A program made the position numbers and the translations under genes. This document shows positions 50,705-58,635 of a DNA stretch of 64,000 bases, one piece after another. The DNA comes from Mediterranea massiliensis (GTDB lineage Bacteria > Bacteroidota > Bacteroidia > Bacteroidales > Bacteroidaceae). The notes beneath the pieces are model-generated. The model was not told where the DNA came from. It worked only from the letters and a program-made list of their open reading frames with translations, and made no database searches. Each line of letters begins with the position of its first letter. Position 1 is the stretch's first letter. The DNA is taken from NCBI RefSeq assembly GCF_900128475.1, contig NZ_LT635838.1:81802-145801 (forward strand), read 5' to 3'.

Positions 50705-51176
50705 TACCACACGCCCACAACATCGGCCAGCGCCCAACCGATGGGAACAGACCACCAGATGCCCGTATAGCCCACCTGGGGCAACGAAGCCAGCAGATAG
50801 GCCAGCAACACGCGCGTGCCCAGCGACACCACCGTGAGCACCACCGACATGGAGGGAAGGGCCACGGCACGATAGAAGCCGTAGAGCAGGAAGAGGTAGC
50901 CGATGCCCACGTAGAAGCTGCCTTCGATGCGCAGGTACTCCACGCCGATGGCGATAATCTCTGCCTCGGACGGAGAGACGAAAAGCGACATCAGCCAGGG
51001 GGCGCCCACAAAGACGAGACCAGGGCATCGGCGCCGAGGACACGCCCCACGATGAGCGTATCGGCCACGTTGTAGCACTGCTGCAACAGGTTGCCCAGCA
51101 TCAGCGGGAAGGCAAAGCGGAGCATCGTGCCCGTGATGCTGCCCTCCGTCAGATTTCCCTTGTACAAGTCGGCCAT
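50674..51176 (-). pseudogene. MATE-family efflux transporter with large internal deletion
   Basis: The first 56 or so codons from 51176 (MADLYKGNLTEGSITGTMLR, then ADTLIVGRVLGADAL) match the N-terminus of MATE exporters of the NorM/DinF type. This frame then runs to a stop at about 51000. In a second frame the sequence continues at about 51016 with LVFVGAPWLMSLFVSPSEAEI and through to the C-terminal YYRSKPNFFR at 50674. A normal MATE has about 440-450 residues, so roughly 280 residues are missing at the join near 51015, and the join also shifts frame. No functional transporter is expected. Confidence 0.88.
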
Positions 51177-51354
51177 GAAATCGGTTCTTGAAATGACGCC
51201 CAAAATTAAGGCACGCACGTCAGATATACAACGGTTGGACGAAGAGTTTTAGGGATACAAAGGGTGGAAAAGACAGATTTAAGCATATTTATTTGGAATG
51301 CATTCATAAAACAATGAGGGTGTGTCAACATAGAAAAGTATAATCAAAACGCAA

Positions 51355-51383
51355 TGTCATCCTGAACGCAGTGGAGGATCTCA
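51355..51383. repeat. Short hairpin repeat of the TCATCCTGA...GGAGGATC type
   Basis: The sequence contains ATCCT and AGGAT arms 11 nt apart (GTCATCCTGAACGCAGTGGA then GGATCTC). This resembles a short dispersed element that I recall from many Bacteroidetes genomes. It is the main feature of the 219-bp gap between the MATE remnant and the ATPase stop; the gap also holds GGGTGTGTCAACA at about 51318. Confidence 0.4.
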
Positions 51384-51395
51384 ATACACAAACGA

Positions 51396-52595
51396 TTAAT
51401 AAGTCAATCCAACCAACCATATCGGCAGTTTATGCCCCGTGGCATATTCCAACTGGTCGGCCAGGATGTACGATTGGGGCAAATCAGCAATCTGCCTGAA
51501 GGTTTTGTCCGCACCGCCTACCTCAAAAGTATAGGTGTGGTCAACCTTGAAGTCGCCTTTCTGCTTCCCATATTCCACTGTATGATTCACACACAACTGG
51601 CTGACAACAAACGTCTCGCGGGCCGTACCTGTCTGTACGGCTTCAGGAGAAAGAGCATAAAGCAGATTCGGGTTTTGCAAATAGATTTTATCCGGCTTCT
51701 GCATTTTCTTGACGGAAGACACATCGGCATAGAGCAGATTGAGCAGTTCGGCACGGGCAAGCCCTTGCAGGTAAGTCAAAACAGAATTGCGTGTCAAGCC
51801 GATAGTTGAAGCCAGCTTGGTAATGTCCACCTCATAAGGAACAGACGTGGCCAATACACCCAACAAGGCTTTCAGCCTTCTGATATAGGCAGGATCGACT
51901 CCACAAAGCAGCGGCATCTCCTGCTCCAAAATGAGATTGATGACATTCTCAATGCTAATATAATAGTCGTCACGATTGCCTGTAAAGAACGGATAATAGC
52001 CTTCGTGCAGATATTCGTTGAACATCTGTACAGGACGGCACTTTTCATTGACTTCCGCACAAATGACACCGGCATTCTCCAGCACCTCATTCAAGCTGTA
52101 AACAGGCAATGATATATTTTTATAGAACATCAGAAACTCCCGAAAAGAAAGCCCATACATATTATAAGGCAAGCATCTTCTGGAAAGGTCAGCATCGGCA
52201 TTCAGAATGTTCAGCAAAGAGGAACCACTGAACACAATCTGCAAAGCCGGGTACAAATCATAGGCTTCCTTCAGCTCCTTACTCCAAGCAGGGTATTTGT
52301 GTACTTCATCCAGAAACAGCTTCTTCCCTCCTTGCAAATAGAACCGCTCTATCAAATCGAGTAAAGAATGATTGCTGAAGTAAATGCTGTCGAGCGAACA
52401 ATAAAGTACCTCCCTGCAACCCGGTGCATAGTTCATCTTGATGTACTGCAACATCAATGTTGTCTTTCCTACACCACGTGACCCGCGGATAGCTATCAAG
52501 CGATTGTCCCAATGAATCTTGCCCATCAGTTCTCTTACGATGCGTGTACTGGTTTGCGCCAGCAACCTCTCTTGCTTTATAAACAGATTATCCAT
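51396..52595 (-). CDS. AAA ATPase with DUF4143-type C-terminus
   Basis: The 399-residue protein has Walker A GSRGVGKTT (near residue 40), Walker B KLFLDEVHKYPAWSKELKEA, and a C-terminal domain with GVLATSVPYEVDITKLASTIGLTRNSVLTYLQGL (helix-turn-helix-like) and a final VDHTYTFEVGGADKTF segment that resembles a degenerate nuclease-like fold. This is the AAA_14/DUF4143 family, abundant in Bacteroides and of unknown role. The gene is AT-rich, unlike the flanks. It lies downstream of three 33-bp direct repeats. Confidence 0.9.
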   Translation of the reverse strand: MDNLFIKQERLLAQTSTRIVRELMGKIHWDNRLIAIRGSRGVGKTTLMLQYIKMNYAPGCREVLYCSLDSIYFSNHSLLDLIERFYLQGGKKLFLDEVHKYPAWSKELKEAYDLYPALQIVFSGSSLLNILNADADLSRRCLPYNMYGLSFREFLMFYKNISLPVYSLNEVLENAGVICAEVNEKCRPVQMFNEYLHEGYYPFFTGNRDDYYISIENVINLILEQEMPLLCGVDPAYIRRLKALLGVLATSVPYEVDITKLASTIGLTRNSVLTYLQGLARAELLNLLYADVSSVKKMQKPDKIYLQNPNLLYALSPEAVQTGTARETFVVSQLCVNHTVEYGKQKGDFKVDHTYTFEVGGADKTFRQIADLPQSYILADQLEYATGHKLPIWLVGLTY

Positions 52596-52617
52596 ACCTT
52601 CTCCGATTAGTTTGCAA

Positions 52618-52625
52618 CAAAGATA
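52618..52625 (-). promoter_or_regulatory. -7 element (TATCTTTG) for the AAA ATPase
   Basis: A perfect TAnnTTTG match on the minus strand, 22 bp upstream of the start at 52595. The 33-bp repeats begin 3 bp behind it. Confidence 0.6.
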
Positions 52626-52627
52626 CG

Positions 52628-52718
52628 AATTTGTTTACCCAAGAAAGCAGAAACGTTCATAATTTGTTGACCAAAGAAAGCAGATTTGGCATAAATTTGT
52701 TGAGAGCTCTCAACAAAT
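52628..52718. repeat. Three 33-bp direct repeats, the last containing a perfect 24-bp palindrome
   Basis: Copies start at 52628 (AATTTGTTTACCCAAGAAAG), 52661 (AATTTGTTGACCAAAGAAAG) and 52694 (AATTTGTTGAGAGC), exactly 33 bp apart. The third diverges after 10 bp and instead completes a perfect 24-bp inverted repeat at 52695-52718 centred on GAGCTC. The array lies between the mfd stop (52722) and the promoter of the ATPase gene. Confidence 0.85.
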
Positions 52719-52721
52719 GCC

Positions 52722-55700
52722 TTATTCTTCCACCGCCATCGCCACCATTTCCTGCAGGGTGGCAACGGCTTCTTCGACCGTAGGCACGTCCTTGACCAGC
52801 ATGCTGCGCTTGCCGTTCTGCTCGCGCAGGTCGCAACGGCGGGTGTACTTCATCATGTAGGCGATGACCTTGCCGAAAGCCTGGCTCTGATAGTAGGGGC
52901 TGTCGGGGTTGGACACGAAGAAGAGGGTCATGCGGCCACCTTTGAGGAACACCTTCTCGGCTCCCAGACGGGCGGCCAGGCGACGCAGGGGCACGATGCG
53001 CAGCAGCTCTTCCGTCTCGGGCGGCACAGGGCCGAAACGGTCTTCGAGGCGGGCGCGGAAAGCGTCGACGTCCTTGTCGAGCACCAGCGAATCGAGCTCG
53101 CGGTAGAGGAGCATGCGCTCGCTGCTGCCCGTGACGTAGGTGGCGGGCAAGAGGAGTTCGAGGTCGCTCTCCACCTGACATTCGTCCACAAACTGCTCGC
53201 CGCTGATCTGCCCGCTGCCGTCGGCCGCCTGCTGCTCTTCGGCCACGAGGTCGGCAAACTCGTCGTTCTTCAACTCGCGCACGGCTTCGGTGAGGATCTT
53301 CTGATAGGTTTCGTAACCCAGGTCGGCGATGAAGCCGCTCTGCTCGGCGCCCAGCATGTTGCCCGCCCCGCGGATGTCGAGGTCCTGCATGGCGATGTGG
53401 ATGCCGCTGCCCAGGTCGGAGAAGTTCTCGATGGCCTGCAGGCGTCGCTTGGCTTCGGGTGTCAAGCTGGACAACGGGGGTGCCAGCAGGTAGCAGAAGG
53501 CTTTCTTGTTACTGCGCCCCACACGCCCGCGCATCTGGTGCAGGTCGCTCAAACCGAAGTTCTGCGCCTGGTTGATGATGATGGTATTGGCGTTGGGGAT
53601 GTCGATGCCGCTCTCGATGATGGTGGTGGCGATGAGCACATCGTAGTCGTAGTTCACGAAGTCGAAGATGATCTTCTCCAGCTCGGCCGGCTCCATCTGA
53701 CCGTGACCGATGCACACGCGGCAGTCGGGGATGTTGCGCTCGATAAGGGCCTTCAGCTCGGGCAGGTTGGAGATGCGGTTGTTCACGAAGAACACCTGCC
53801 CGTTGCGGCTCATCTCGAAGTTGATGGCGTCGATGATGACTTCCTCGTTGAAGGTATGCACCTCTGTCTGAACAGGGTAACGGTTGGGCGGCGGCGTCTG
53901 GATAACGCTGAGGTCGCGCGCACCCATCAGCGAGAACTGCAGGGTGCGGGGGATGGGCGTGGCGGTCATGGTGAGCGTATCGACATTCACCTTGAGCTGG
54001 CGGAGCTTCTCCTTGACGCTGACGCCGAACTTCTGCTCCTCGTCGATGATGAGCAGGCCCAGGTCCTTGAACTTGACGTCCTTGCCCAGGATGCGGTGAG
54101 TGCCGATGAGGATGTTCACCTCGCCTGCGGCCAATTCCTTGATGACAGCCTTCGTCTGGGCGGCAGTGCGGGCGCGGCTCAGGTACTCCACGCGGCAGGG
54201 CAGGTCTTTCAGGCGCTCCTTGAACGTCTGGAAGTGCTGGTAGGCAAGGACGGTGGTGGGCACCAGGACGGCCACCTGCTTGTTGTCGCAGACGGCCTTG
54301 AAGGCGGCGCGGATGGCCACTTCGGTCTTTCCGAAGCCCACGTCGCCGCACACCAGCCGATCCATCGGCCGGGCGCTCTCCATGTCGGCCTTCACGTCGG
54401 CCGTGGCCTTGCTCTGGTCGGGCGTGTCTTCGTAGAGGAACGAGGCTTCGAGCTCGCGTTGCAGGAAGCTGTCGGGGCTGAACTGGAAACCTTTCTCCTC
54501 GCGGCGCTGCGAGTAGAGCTTGATGAGGTCGCGGGCGATATCCTTGATCTTCTTCTTCGTGCGGTCCTTCAACTTCTCCCACGCGCCCGTGCCCAGCTTG
54601 TTGAGGCGGGGCGCTTCGCCCTCCTTGCCCTTGTACTTGGACACCTTGTGGAGGGAGTGGATGGAGACAAACACCACGTCGTCGTTCTGATAGACGAGCT
54701 TCATCACCTCCTGCGTAGTGTTGCCGTTGGGGATGCGCACCAAGCCGGCAAAGCGCCCCACGCCGTGGTCGGTGTGCACCACGTAGTCGCCCGGCTGGAA
54801 CTGGTTGAGCTCCTTCAGCGAGAGGGCCACCTTGCCGCTGCGGGCCTTGTCGCTCTTGAGGTTGTACTTGTGGAAGCGGTCGAACAGCTGGTGGTCGGTG
54901 AAGACGCACATGCGCAGCGTGTTGTCGGCAAAGCCTTCGTGCAGGGTCTTCTCGACCGCCGTGAAGGTGATCTTCTCGCCTCCGCGCTCCTCGAAGATGG
55001 CACGGATGCGGTCGGTCTGCTTGGTGCTGTCGCTACAGATATAGATGGTATAGCCGTCGGACAGATAGCGGTGGAAGCTGTCGGCCACGAGGTCAAAGTT
55101 CTTGTGGAAGATGGGTTGCGCCGACGTGTCGAACTGCAGCGAAGCGTCGGGCGTGCCTGTGGGCTTGGTGCCGAACTCCAGGCGGCGGAAGTCGAGGGCA
55201 CGGACGGTGAACTCGCCGCCGTCGATGAGCTTGCCGTCCAGACGGATGTCACCGTTCTCCTCCGCCTCGCGGGCGGCGATGGCTTGAGGCGTCAGGGCTT
55301 CGTCGTGCACCTGCTGGATGCGTTCGCGCAGCCACAGGAAGTCGCGCATGGACAGGATGGTGTCGGCAGGCAGGAAGTCGAGGAACGACACCATGCCGCC
55401 CGTGCCGCCTGCCGAGAGGTCATTGCTGAGGTCGGGCACGATGACCACGCTCTCCTTCTTCTCCTTGGACAACTGCGTCTCCACCTCGAAGGTGCGCAGG
55501 CTCTCCACCTCGTCGCCGAAGAAGTCGATGCGGAAGGGGTATTCGCTGGAGAAGGAGAAGACGTCGATGATGCTGCCTCGGACGGCATACTGGCCGGGTT
55601 CATACACATAGTCGGTACGCTCGAAGCCATAGCTGTGGAGCACCTCGGTGACGAACGTCATGTCCACCTGCTCGCCGGCATGGAGGGTCAGCGTCTTCTC

Positions 55701-56126
55701 CTGGAGTTCACCCTGCGACACCACCTTCTCGGCCAGCGCGTCGGGGAAGGTGACGATGCACAAACCGCGGCTGTCCTTCTGCAGGCGGCTGAGCACCTCG
55801 GTGCGGAGGATTTCGTTGGCGGCATCCTTCTGGCCGTACTTGATAGCGCGGCGGAAGGAAGAGGGGAAGAAGAGCACCTGCCCGTCGCCCAGCACCTGCA
55901 CCAGGTCGTGGTAGAAGTAACCCGCCTCCTCGCCGTCGCCCAGCACAAAGACGAACGGGCGACCTGCCCGCCCCACCAGCACCGAGGCCAACAGGGAAGC
56001 CGACGAGCCGTGAAGCCCGCCCACGAAGAGGTGTTTCAGCTGGTCGTCGGCCAGCAGGCGCAAGGCCGCCTCGATCTGCGGATGGGCGGCGTATCGTTGT
56101 TGCAGTTCGGTAATCGTAAAGCTCAT
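52722..56126 (-). CDS. mfd: Transcription-repair coupling factor
   Basis: The 1134-residue protein displaces stalled RNA polymerase and recruits UvrA. Its helicase has Walker A GDVGFGKTEVA (near residue 590), the DEEQ box LLIIDEEQKFGV (near residue 695), TMTATPIPRT, and ARVGRSNKKA-type motif VI (MRGRVGRSNKKAF). The N-terminal UvrB-like and RNA polymerase-interaction regions are present (VHTDHGVGRFAGLV). C-terminal TRCF domain is complete. Length is normal. The opposite strand contains a very long open frame, a codon-bias shadow. Confidence 0.97.
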   Translation of the reverse strand: MSFTITELQQRYAAHPQIEAALRLLADDQLKHLFVGGLHGSSASLLASVLVGRAGRPFVFVLGDGEEAGYFYHDLVQVLGDGQVLFFPSSFRRAIKYGQKDAANEILRTEVLSRLQKDSRGLCIVTFPDALAEKVVSQGELQEKTLTLHAGEQVDMTFVTEVLHSYGFERTDYVYEPGQYAVRGSIIDVFSFSSEYPFRIDFFGDEVESLRTFEVETQLSKEKKESVVIVPDLSNDLSAGGTGGMVSFLDFLPADTILSMRDFLWLRERIQQVHDEALTPQAIAAREAEENGDIRLDGKLIDGGEFTVRALDFRRLEFGTKPTGTPDASLQFDTSAQPIFHKNFDLVADSFHRYLSDGYTIYICSDSTKQTDRIRAIFEERGGEKITFTAVEKTLHEGFADNTLRMCVFTDHQLFDRFHKYNLKSDKARSGKVALSLKELNQFQPGDYVVHTDHGVGRFAGLVRIPNGNTTQEVMKLVYQNDDVVFVSIHSLHKVSKYKGKEGEAPRLNKLGTGAWEKLKDRTKKKIKDIARDLIKLYSQRREEKGFQFSPDSFLQRELEASFLYEDTPDQSKATADVKADMESARPMDRLVCGDVGFGKTEVAIRAAFKAVCDNKQVAVLVPTTVLAYQHFQTFKERLKDLPCRVEYLSRARTAAQTKAVIKELAAGEVNILIGTHRILGKDVKFKDLGLLIIDEEQKFGVSVKEKLRQLKVNVDTLTMTATPIPRTLQFSLMGARDLSVIQTPPPNRYPVQTEVHTFNEEVIIDAINFEMSRNGQVFFVNNRISNLPELKALIERNIPDCRVCIGHGQMEPAELEKIIFDFVNYDYDVLIATTIIESGIDIPNANTIIINQAQNFGLSDLHQMRGRVGRSNKKAFCYLLAPPLSSLTPEAKRRLQAIENFSDLGSGIHIAMQDLDIRGAGNMLGAEQSGFIADLGYETYQKILTEAVRELKNDEFADLVAEEQQAADGSGQISGEQFVDECQVESDLELLLPATYVTGSSERMLLYRELDSLVLDKDVDAFRARLEDRFGPVPPETEELLRIVPLRRLAARLGAEKVFLKGGRMTLFFVSNPDSPYYQSQAFGKVIAYMMKYTRRCDLREQNGKRSMLVKDVPTVEEAVATLQEMVAMAVEE

Positions 56127-56147
56127 GTGCGTGAAAATTATCCGTGC

Positions 56148-56155
56148 AAAATTAC
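56148..56155 (-). promoter_or_regulatory. -7 element (TAATTTTG) for mfd
   Basis: A TAnnTTTG match on the minus strand 21 bp upstream of the mfd start at 56126. Confidence 0.45.
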
Positions 56156-56190
56156 GAAGAAAATAGATAAGAATACGTCCGCCGCAAAGA

Positions 56191-56225
56191 AAAGCACTGT
56201 TTTCCTACAGAAAAAACAATGGAAA
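56191..56225. repeat. Degenerate pair of 22-bp palindrome-like units
   Basis: AAAGCACTGTTTTCC and AAAACAATGGAAAAC have matching positions at 56197 and 56219, 22 bp apart. The consensus AAArCAnTG resembles the cores at 37068-37124. It also forms a TGTTTTCC/GGAAAACA inverted repeat. Only two decayed units, so tentative. Confidence 0.35.
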
Positions 56226-56229
56226 ACAC

Positions 56230-56237
56230 TACATTTG
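56230..56237 (+). promoter_or_regulatory. -7 element (TACATTTG) for the glycosyltransferase gene
   Basis: A TAnnTTTG match 29 bp before the ATG at 56266. Confidence 0.5.
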
Positions 56238-56265
56238 TGGCACATTTACAATCGACAGAAAAGAT

Positions 56266-57015
56266 ATGCATACATCAGACAGCATCGTCATCATCCCGAC
56301 CTACAACGAGCGGGAGAATATCGAGAACATCCTGCGGGCCGTCTTTGCCCTGGAGCACGGCTTCCACATCCTGGTCATCGAAGACGGGTCGCCCGACGGC
56401 ACGGCCGAAATCGTCAAGCGCCTGCAGAGGGAAGAGTTCGCCGACCGCCTGTTCATGGTGGAGCGGCGCGGCAAGCTGGGCTTGGGCACGGCCTACATCG
56501 CAGGTTTCCGCTGGGCGCTGGAGCACGACTACGAATACATCTTCGAGATGGACGCCGACTTCAGCCACAACCCCAAGGACCTGCCCCGCCTCTACAAGGC
56601 CTGCGCCGAGGAGGGAGCCGACGTGTCCATCGGCTCGCGCTACGTGAGCGGCGTCAACGTGGTGAACTGGCCCATGGGGCGCGTGCTGATGTCCTACTTC
56701 GCCTCGAAATACGTGCGCATCATTACGGGCCTGCCTATCCACGACACCACAGCGGGCTTCGTGTGCTACCGTCGCCGCGTGCTGCAAACCATCAACCTCG
56801 ACTCCATCCGCTTCAAGGGTTATGCCTTCCAGATCGAGATGAAGTTCACCGCCTATAAGTGCGGCGCACAGGTGAAGGAAGTGCCCGTCATCTTCATCAA
56901 CCGCGAGCTGGGCACCTCGAAAATGAACTCCAGCATCTTCGGCGAAGCCGTCTTCGGCGTCATCCGCCTGAAGTGGGACAGCTGGTTCAAGAAATATCCG
57001 AAAATTAACGGCTAA
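56266..57015 (+). CDS. Polyprenol monophosphomannose synthase-like GT2
   Basis: The 249-residue family 2 glycosyltransferase begins with IIPTYNERENIENILRAVF, has the nucleotide-sugar DxD region (VIEDGSPDGTAE and EMDADFSHNPKDL), and ends without the TM extension of eukaryotic/archaeal Dpm1 type III forms. MGRVLMSYFASKYVRIITG and INLDSIRFKGYAFQIEMKF match bacterial DPMS-like proteins that load mannose onto a lipid carrier. It is soluble or peripheral. Dihydroorotase follows 5 bp later. Confidence 0.92.
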   Translation: MHTSDSIVIIPTYNERENIENILRAVFALEHGFHILVIEDGSPDGTAEIVKRLQREEFADRLFMVERRGKLGLGTAYIAGFRWALEHDYEYIFEMDADFSHNPKDLPRLYKACAEEGADVSIGSRYVSGVNVVNWPMGRVLMSYFASKYVRIITGLPIHDTTAGFVCYRRRVLQTINLDSIRFKGYAFQIEMKFTAYKCGAQVKEVPVIFINRELGTSKMNSSIFGEAVFGVIRLKWDSWFKKYPKING

Positions 57016-57020
57016 CAGAC

Positions 57021-58370
57021 ATGAAACGTACCCTCATCCACAACGCCCTCATCGTCAACGAGGGACAAACCATACAAGGCTCCGTAGTCATCACCGACCA
57101 AGGCCGCATCGCCGAAGTACTGACCCACGGCAAACCCCTCTCCGCCCCTTGCGACGAAACCATCGACGCCACCGGCTGCTACCTGCTGCCAGGCGCCATC
57201 GACGACCACGTGCACTTCCGCGACCCGGGCCTGACGCACAAGGCCGACATCCTCAGTGAAAGCCGGGCGGCCGCCGCAGGAGGCGTGACCAGTATCATGG
57301 ACATGCCCAACACCCTGCCGCAAACCACCACCCTCGAAGCCCTCGACGCCAAGCTCAACCTGCTGAACGAACGCTGCATCGTGAACCACTCGTGCTACTT
57401 CGGCGCCACGAACAACAACTACGGCGACTTTGCCCGCCTGGACCGTTCGCGCGTGTGCGGTATCAAGCTCTTCATGGGTTCGAGCACAGGCAACATGCTG
57501 GTGGACCGCATGGAAAGCCTGCGCGCCATCTTCGGCAGCACCGACCTGCTCATCGCCGTCCATTGCGAGGACCCCGCCACCATCCGACGGAACATGGAGA
57601 AATACAAGGCACAATATGCCGACGAGGACGACGTGCCCGTCAGCAAGCACCCCAACATCCGCTCTTCGGCCGCCTGCTACGCCTCGTCGAGCCTGGCCGT
57701 GAAGCTGGCGCGCGAAACGGGTGCCCGCCTGCATGTGCTCCACCTCTCCACCGCCCGCGAACTGAACCTGCTCGAGGCAGGCCCCGTCAGCGGCAAGAAG
57801 ATTACGGGCGAAGCCTGTGTGGCCCACCTGCTGTTCAGCCAGACCGACTACCGCACGCTGGGCACCCTCATCAAGTGCAACCCGGCCGTGAAGACCAAGG
57901 CAGACCGCGACGCCCTGCGCCGTGCCGTCAACGAGGATGTGATCGACGTCATCGCCACCGACCATGCCCCCCACCTCATCACCGAAAAGAAGGGCGGTGC
58001 GCTGAAGGCCGTGTCGGGCATGCCGATGATTCAGTTCTCGCTCGTGAGCATGCTGCAACTGGTAGACGAAGGCATCTTCACCATCGAGAAGGTCGTGGAG
58101 AAGATGTGCCACGCCCCTGCCCAGCTTTATGGCATCTGCGAACGCGGCTTCATCCGCGAAGGCTGGAAGGCCGACCTCGTACTGGTGCGCCCCGACACGC
58201 CCTGGACGCTGGAGAAGAGCCTCATCCAGAGCAAGTGCGGCTGGAGTCCGCTGGAGGGCCGCACCTTCGACTGGCACGTGGAGCGTACCTTCGTCAACGG
58301 CCATACCGTCTACGACGGCCATGCGGTAGACGAAAGCTATCGGGGCGAGGAACTGCGCTTCGACCGCTGA
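57021..58370 (+). CDS. pyrC: Dihydroorotase
   Basis: The 449-residue amidohydrolase interconverts carbamoyl-aspartate and dihydroorotate in pyrimidine synthesis. Zinc ligands appear in IDDHVHFRDPGLTHKADI (residues about 56-75). The likely carboxylated Lys is in GIKLFMGSSTG. The third-domain His and catalytic Asp are in IATDHAPHLI. It is the longer class I type. It is likely co-transcribed with the glycosyltransferase 5 bp upstream. Confidence 0.93.
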   Translation: MKRTLIHNALIVNEGQTIQGSVVITDQGRIAEVLTHGKPLSAPCDETIDATGCYLLPGAIDDHVHFRDPGLTHKADILSESRAAAAGGVTSIMDMPNTLPQTTTLEALDAKLNLLNERCIVNHSCYFGATNNNYGDFARLDRSRVCGIKLFMGSSTGNMLVDRMESLRAIFGSTDLLIAVHCEDPATIRRNMEKYKAQYADEDDVPVSKHPNIRSSAACYASSSLAVKLARETGARLHVLHLSTARELNLLEAGPVSGKKITGEACVAHLLFSQTDYRTLGTLIKCNPAVKTKADRDALRRAVNEDVIDVIATDHAPHLITEKKGGALKAVSGMPMIQFSLVSMLQLVDEGIFTIEKVVEKMCHAPAQLYGICERGFIREGWKADLVLVRPDTPWTLEKSLIQSKCGWSPLEGRTFDWHVERTFVNGHTVYDGHAVDESYRGEELRFDR

Positions 58371-58460
58371 CATCAGATTCGTTCGGGAGGAAGACAGGTA
58401 ACGATAGTTTACAAAAACGCTTATTATCCGTTCCAAGAGCCGGACGCTCCCTCCAAACAG

Positions 58461-58535
58461 GTTTAAGCCCCAAGAGGCTTATGTTTCAAACATAAGGGGT
58501 GAATGTTTCAAACATAAGCCCCCTATGTTTCAAAC
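58461..58535. repeat. Tandem 22-bp palindromic units (GTTTCAAAC core)
   Basis: TTATGTTTCAAACATAA (58479-58495, perfect), ATGTTTCAAACAT (58503-58515, perfect) and ATGTTTCAAAC (58525-58535) have central C at 58487, 58509 and 58531, exactly 22 bp apart. A decayed unit (GGTTTAAGCCCC) fits the same register at 58465. Linkers AAGGGGTGA and AAGCCCCCT are themselves related. The array is in the 265-bp gap between pyrC and the MetH activation-domain gene. Confidence 0.92.
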
Positions 58536-58635
58536 CTTCGATAGTGGCGCCTCAAGGTCGGTGAAAGCCTCTCTCTGAAAAGCCCGCCCGACAACAGTCA
58601 TAGATATTTACAACATCATACAACAGGAAACGAAC

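Noticed and set aside
53397..56858. Very long plus-strand open frame (over 1100 codons) opposite mfd
   Set aside because: mfd on the minus strand has complete helicase motifs over its full length; the opposite frame has no recognisable domain and its composition fits a codon-bias shadow of GC-rich DNA.
58371..58635. Cobalamin riboswitch upstream of the MetH activation-domain gene
   Set aside because: No B12-box-like GCCACTG sequence or long multi-branched structure was found; the gap is dominated by the palindromic repeats.
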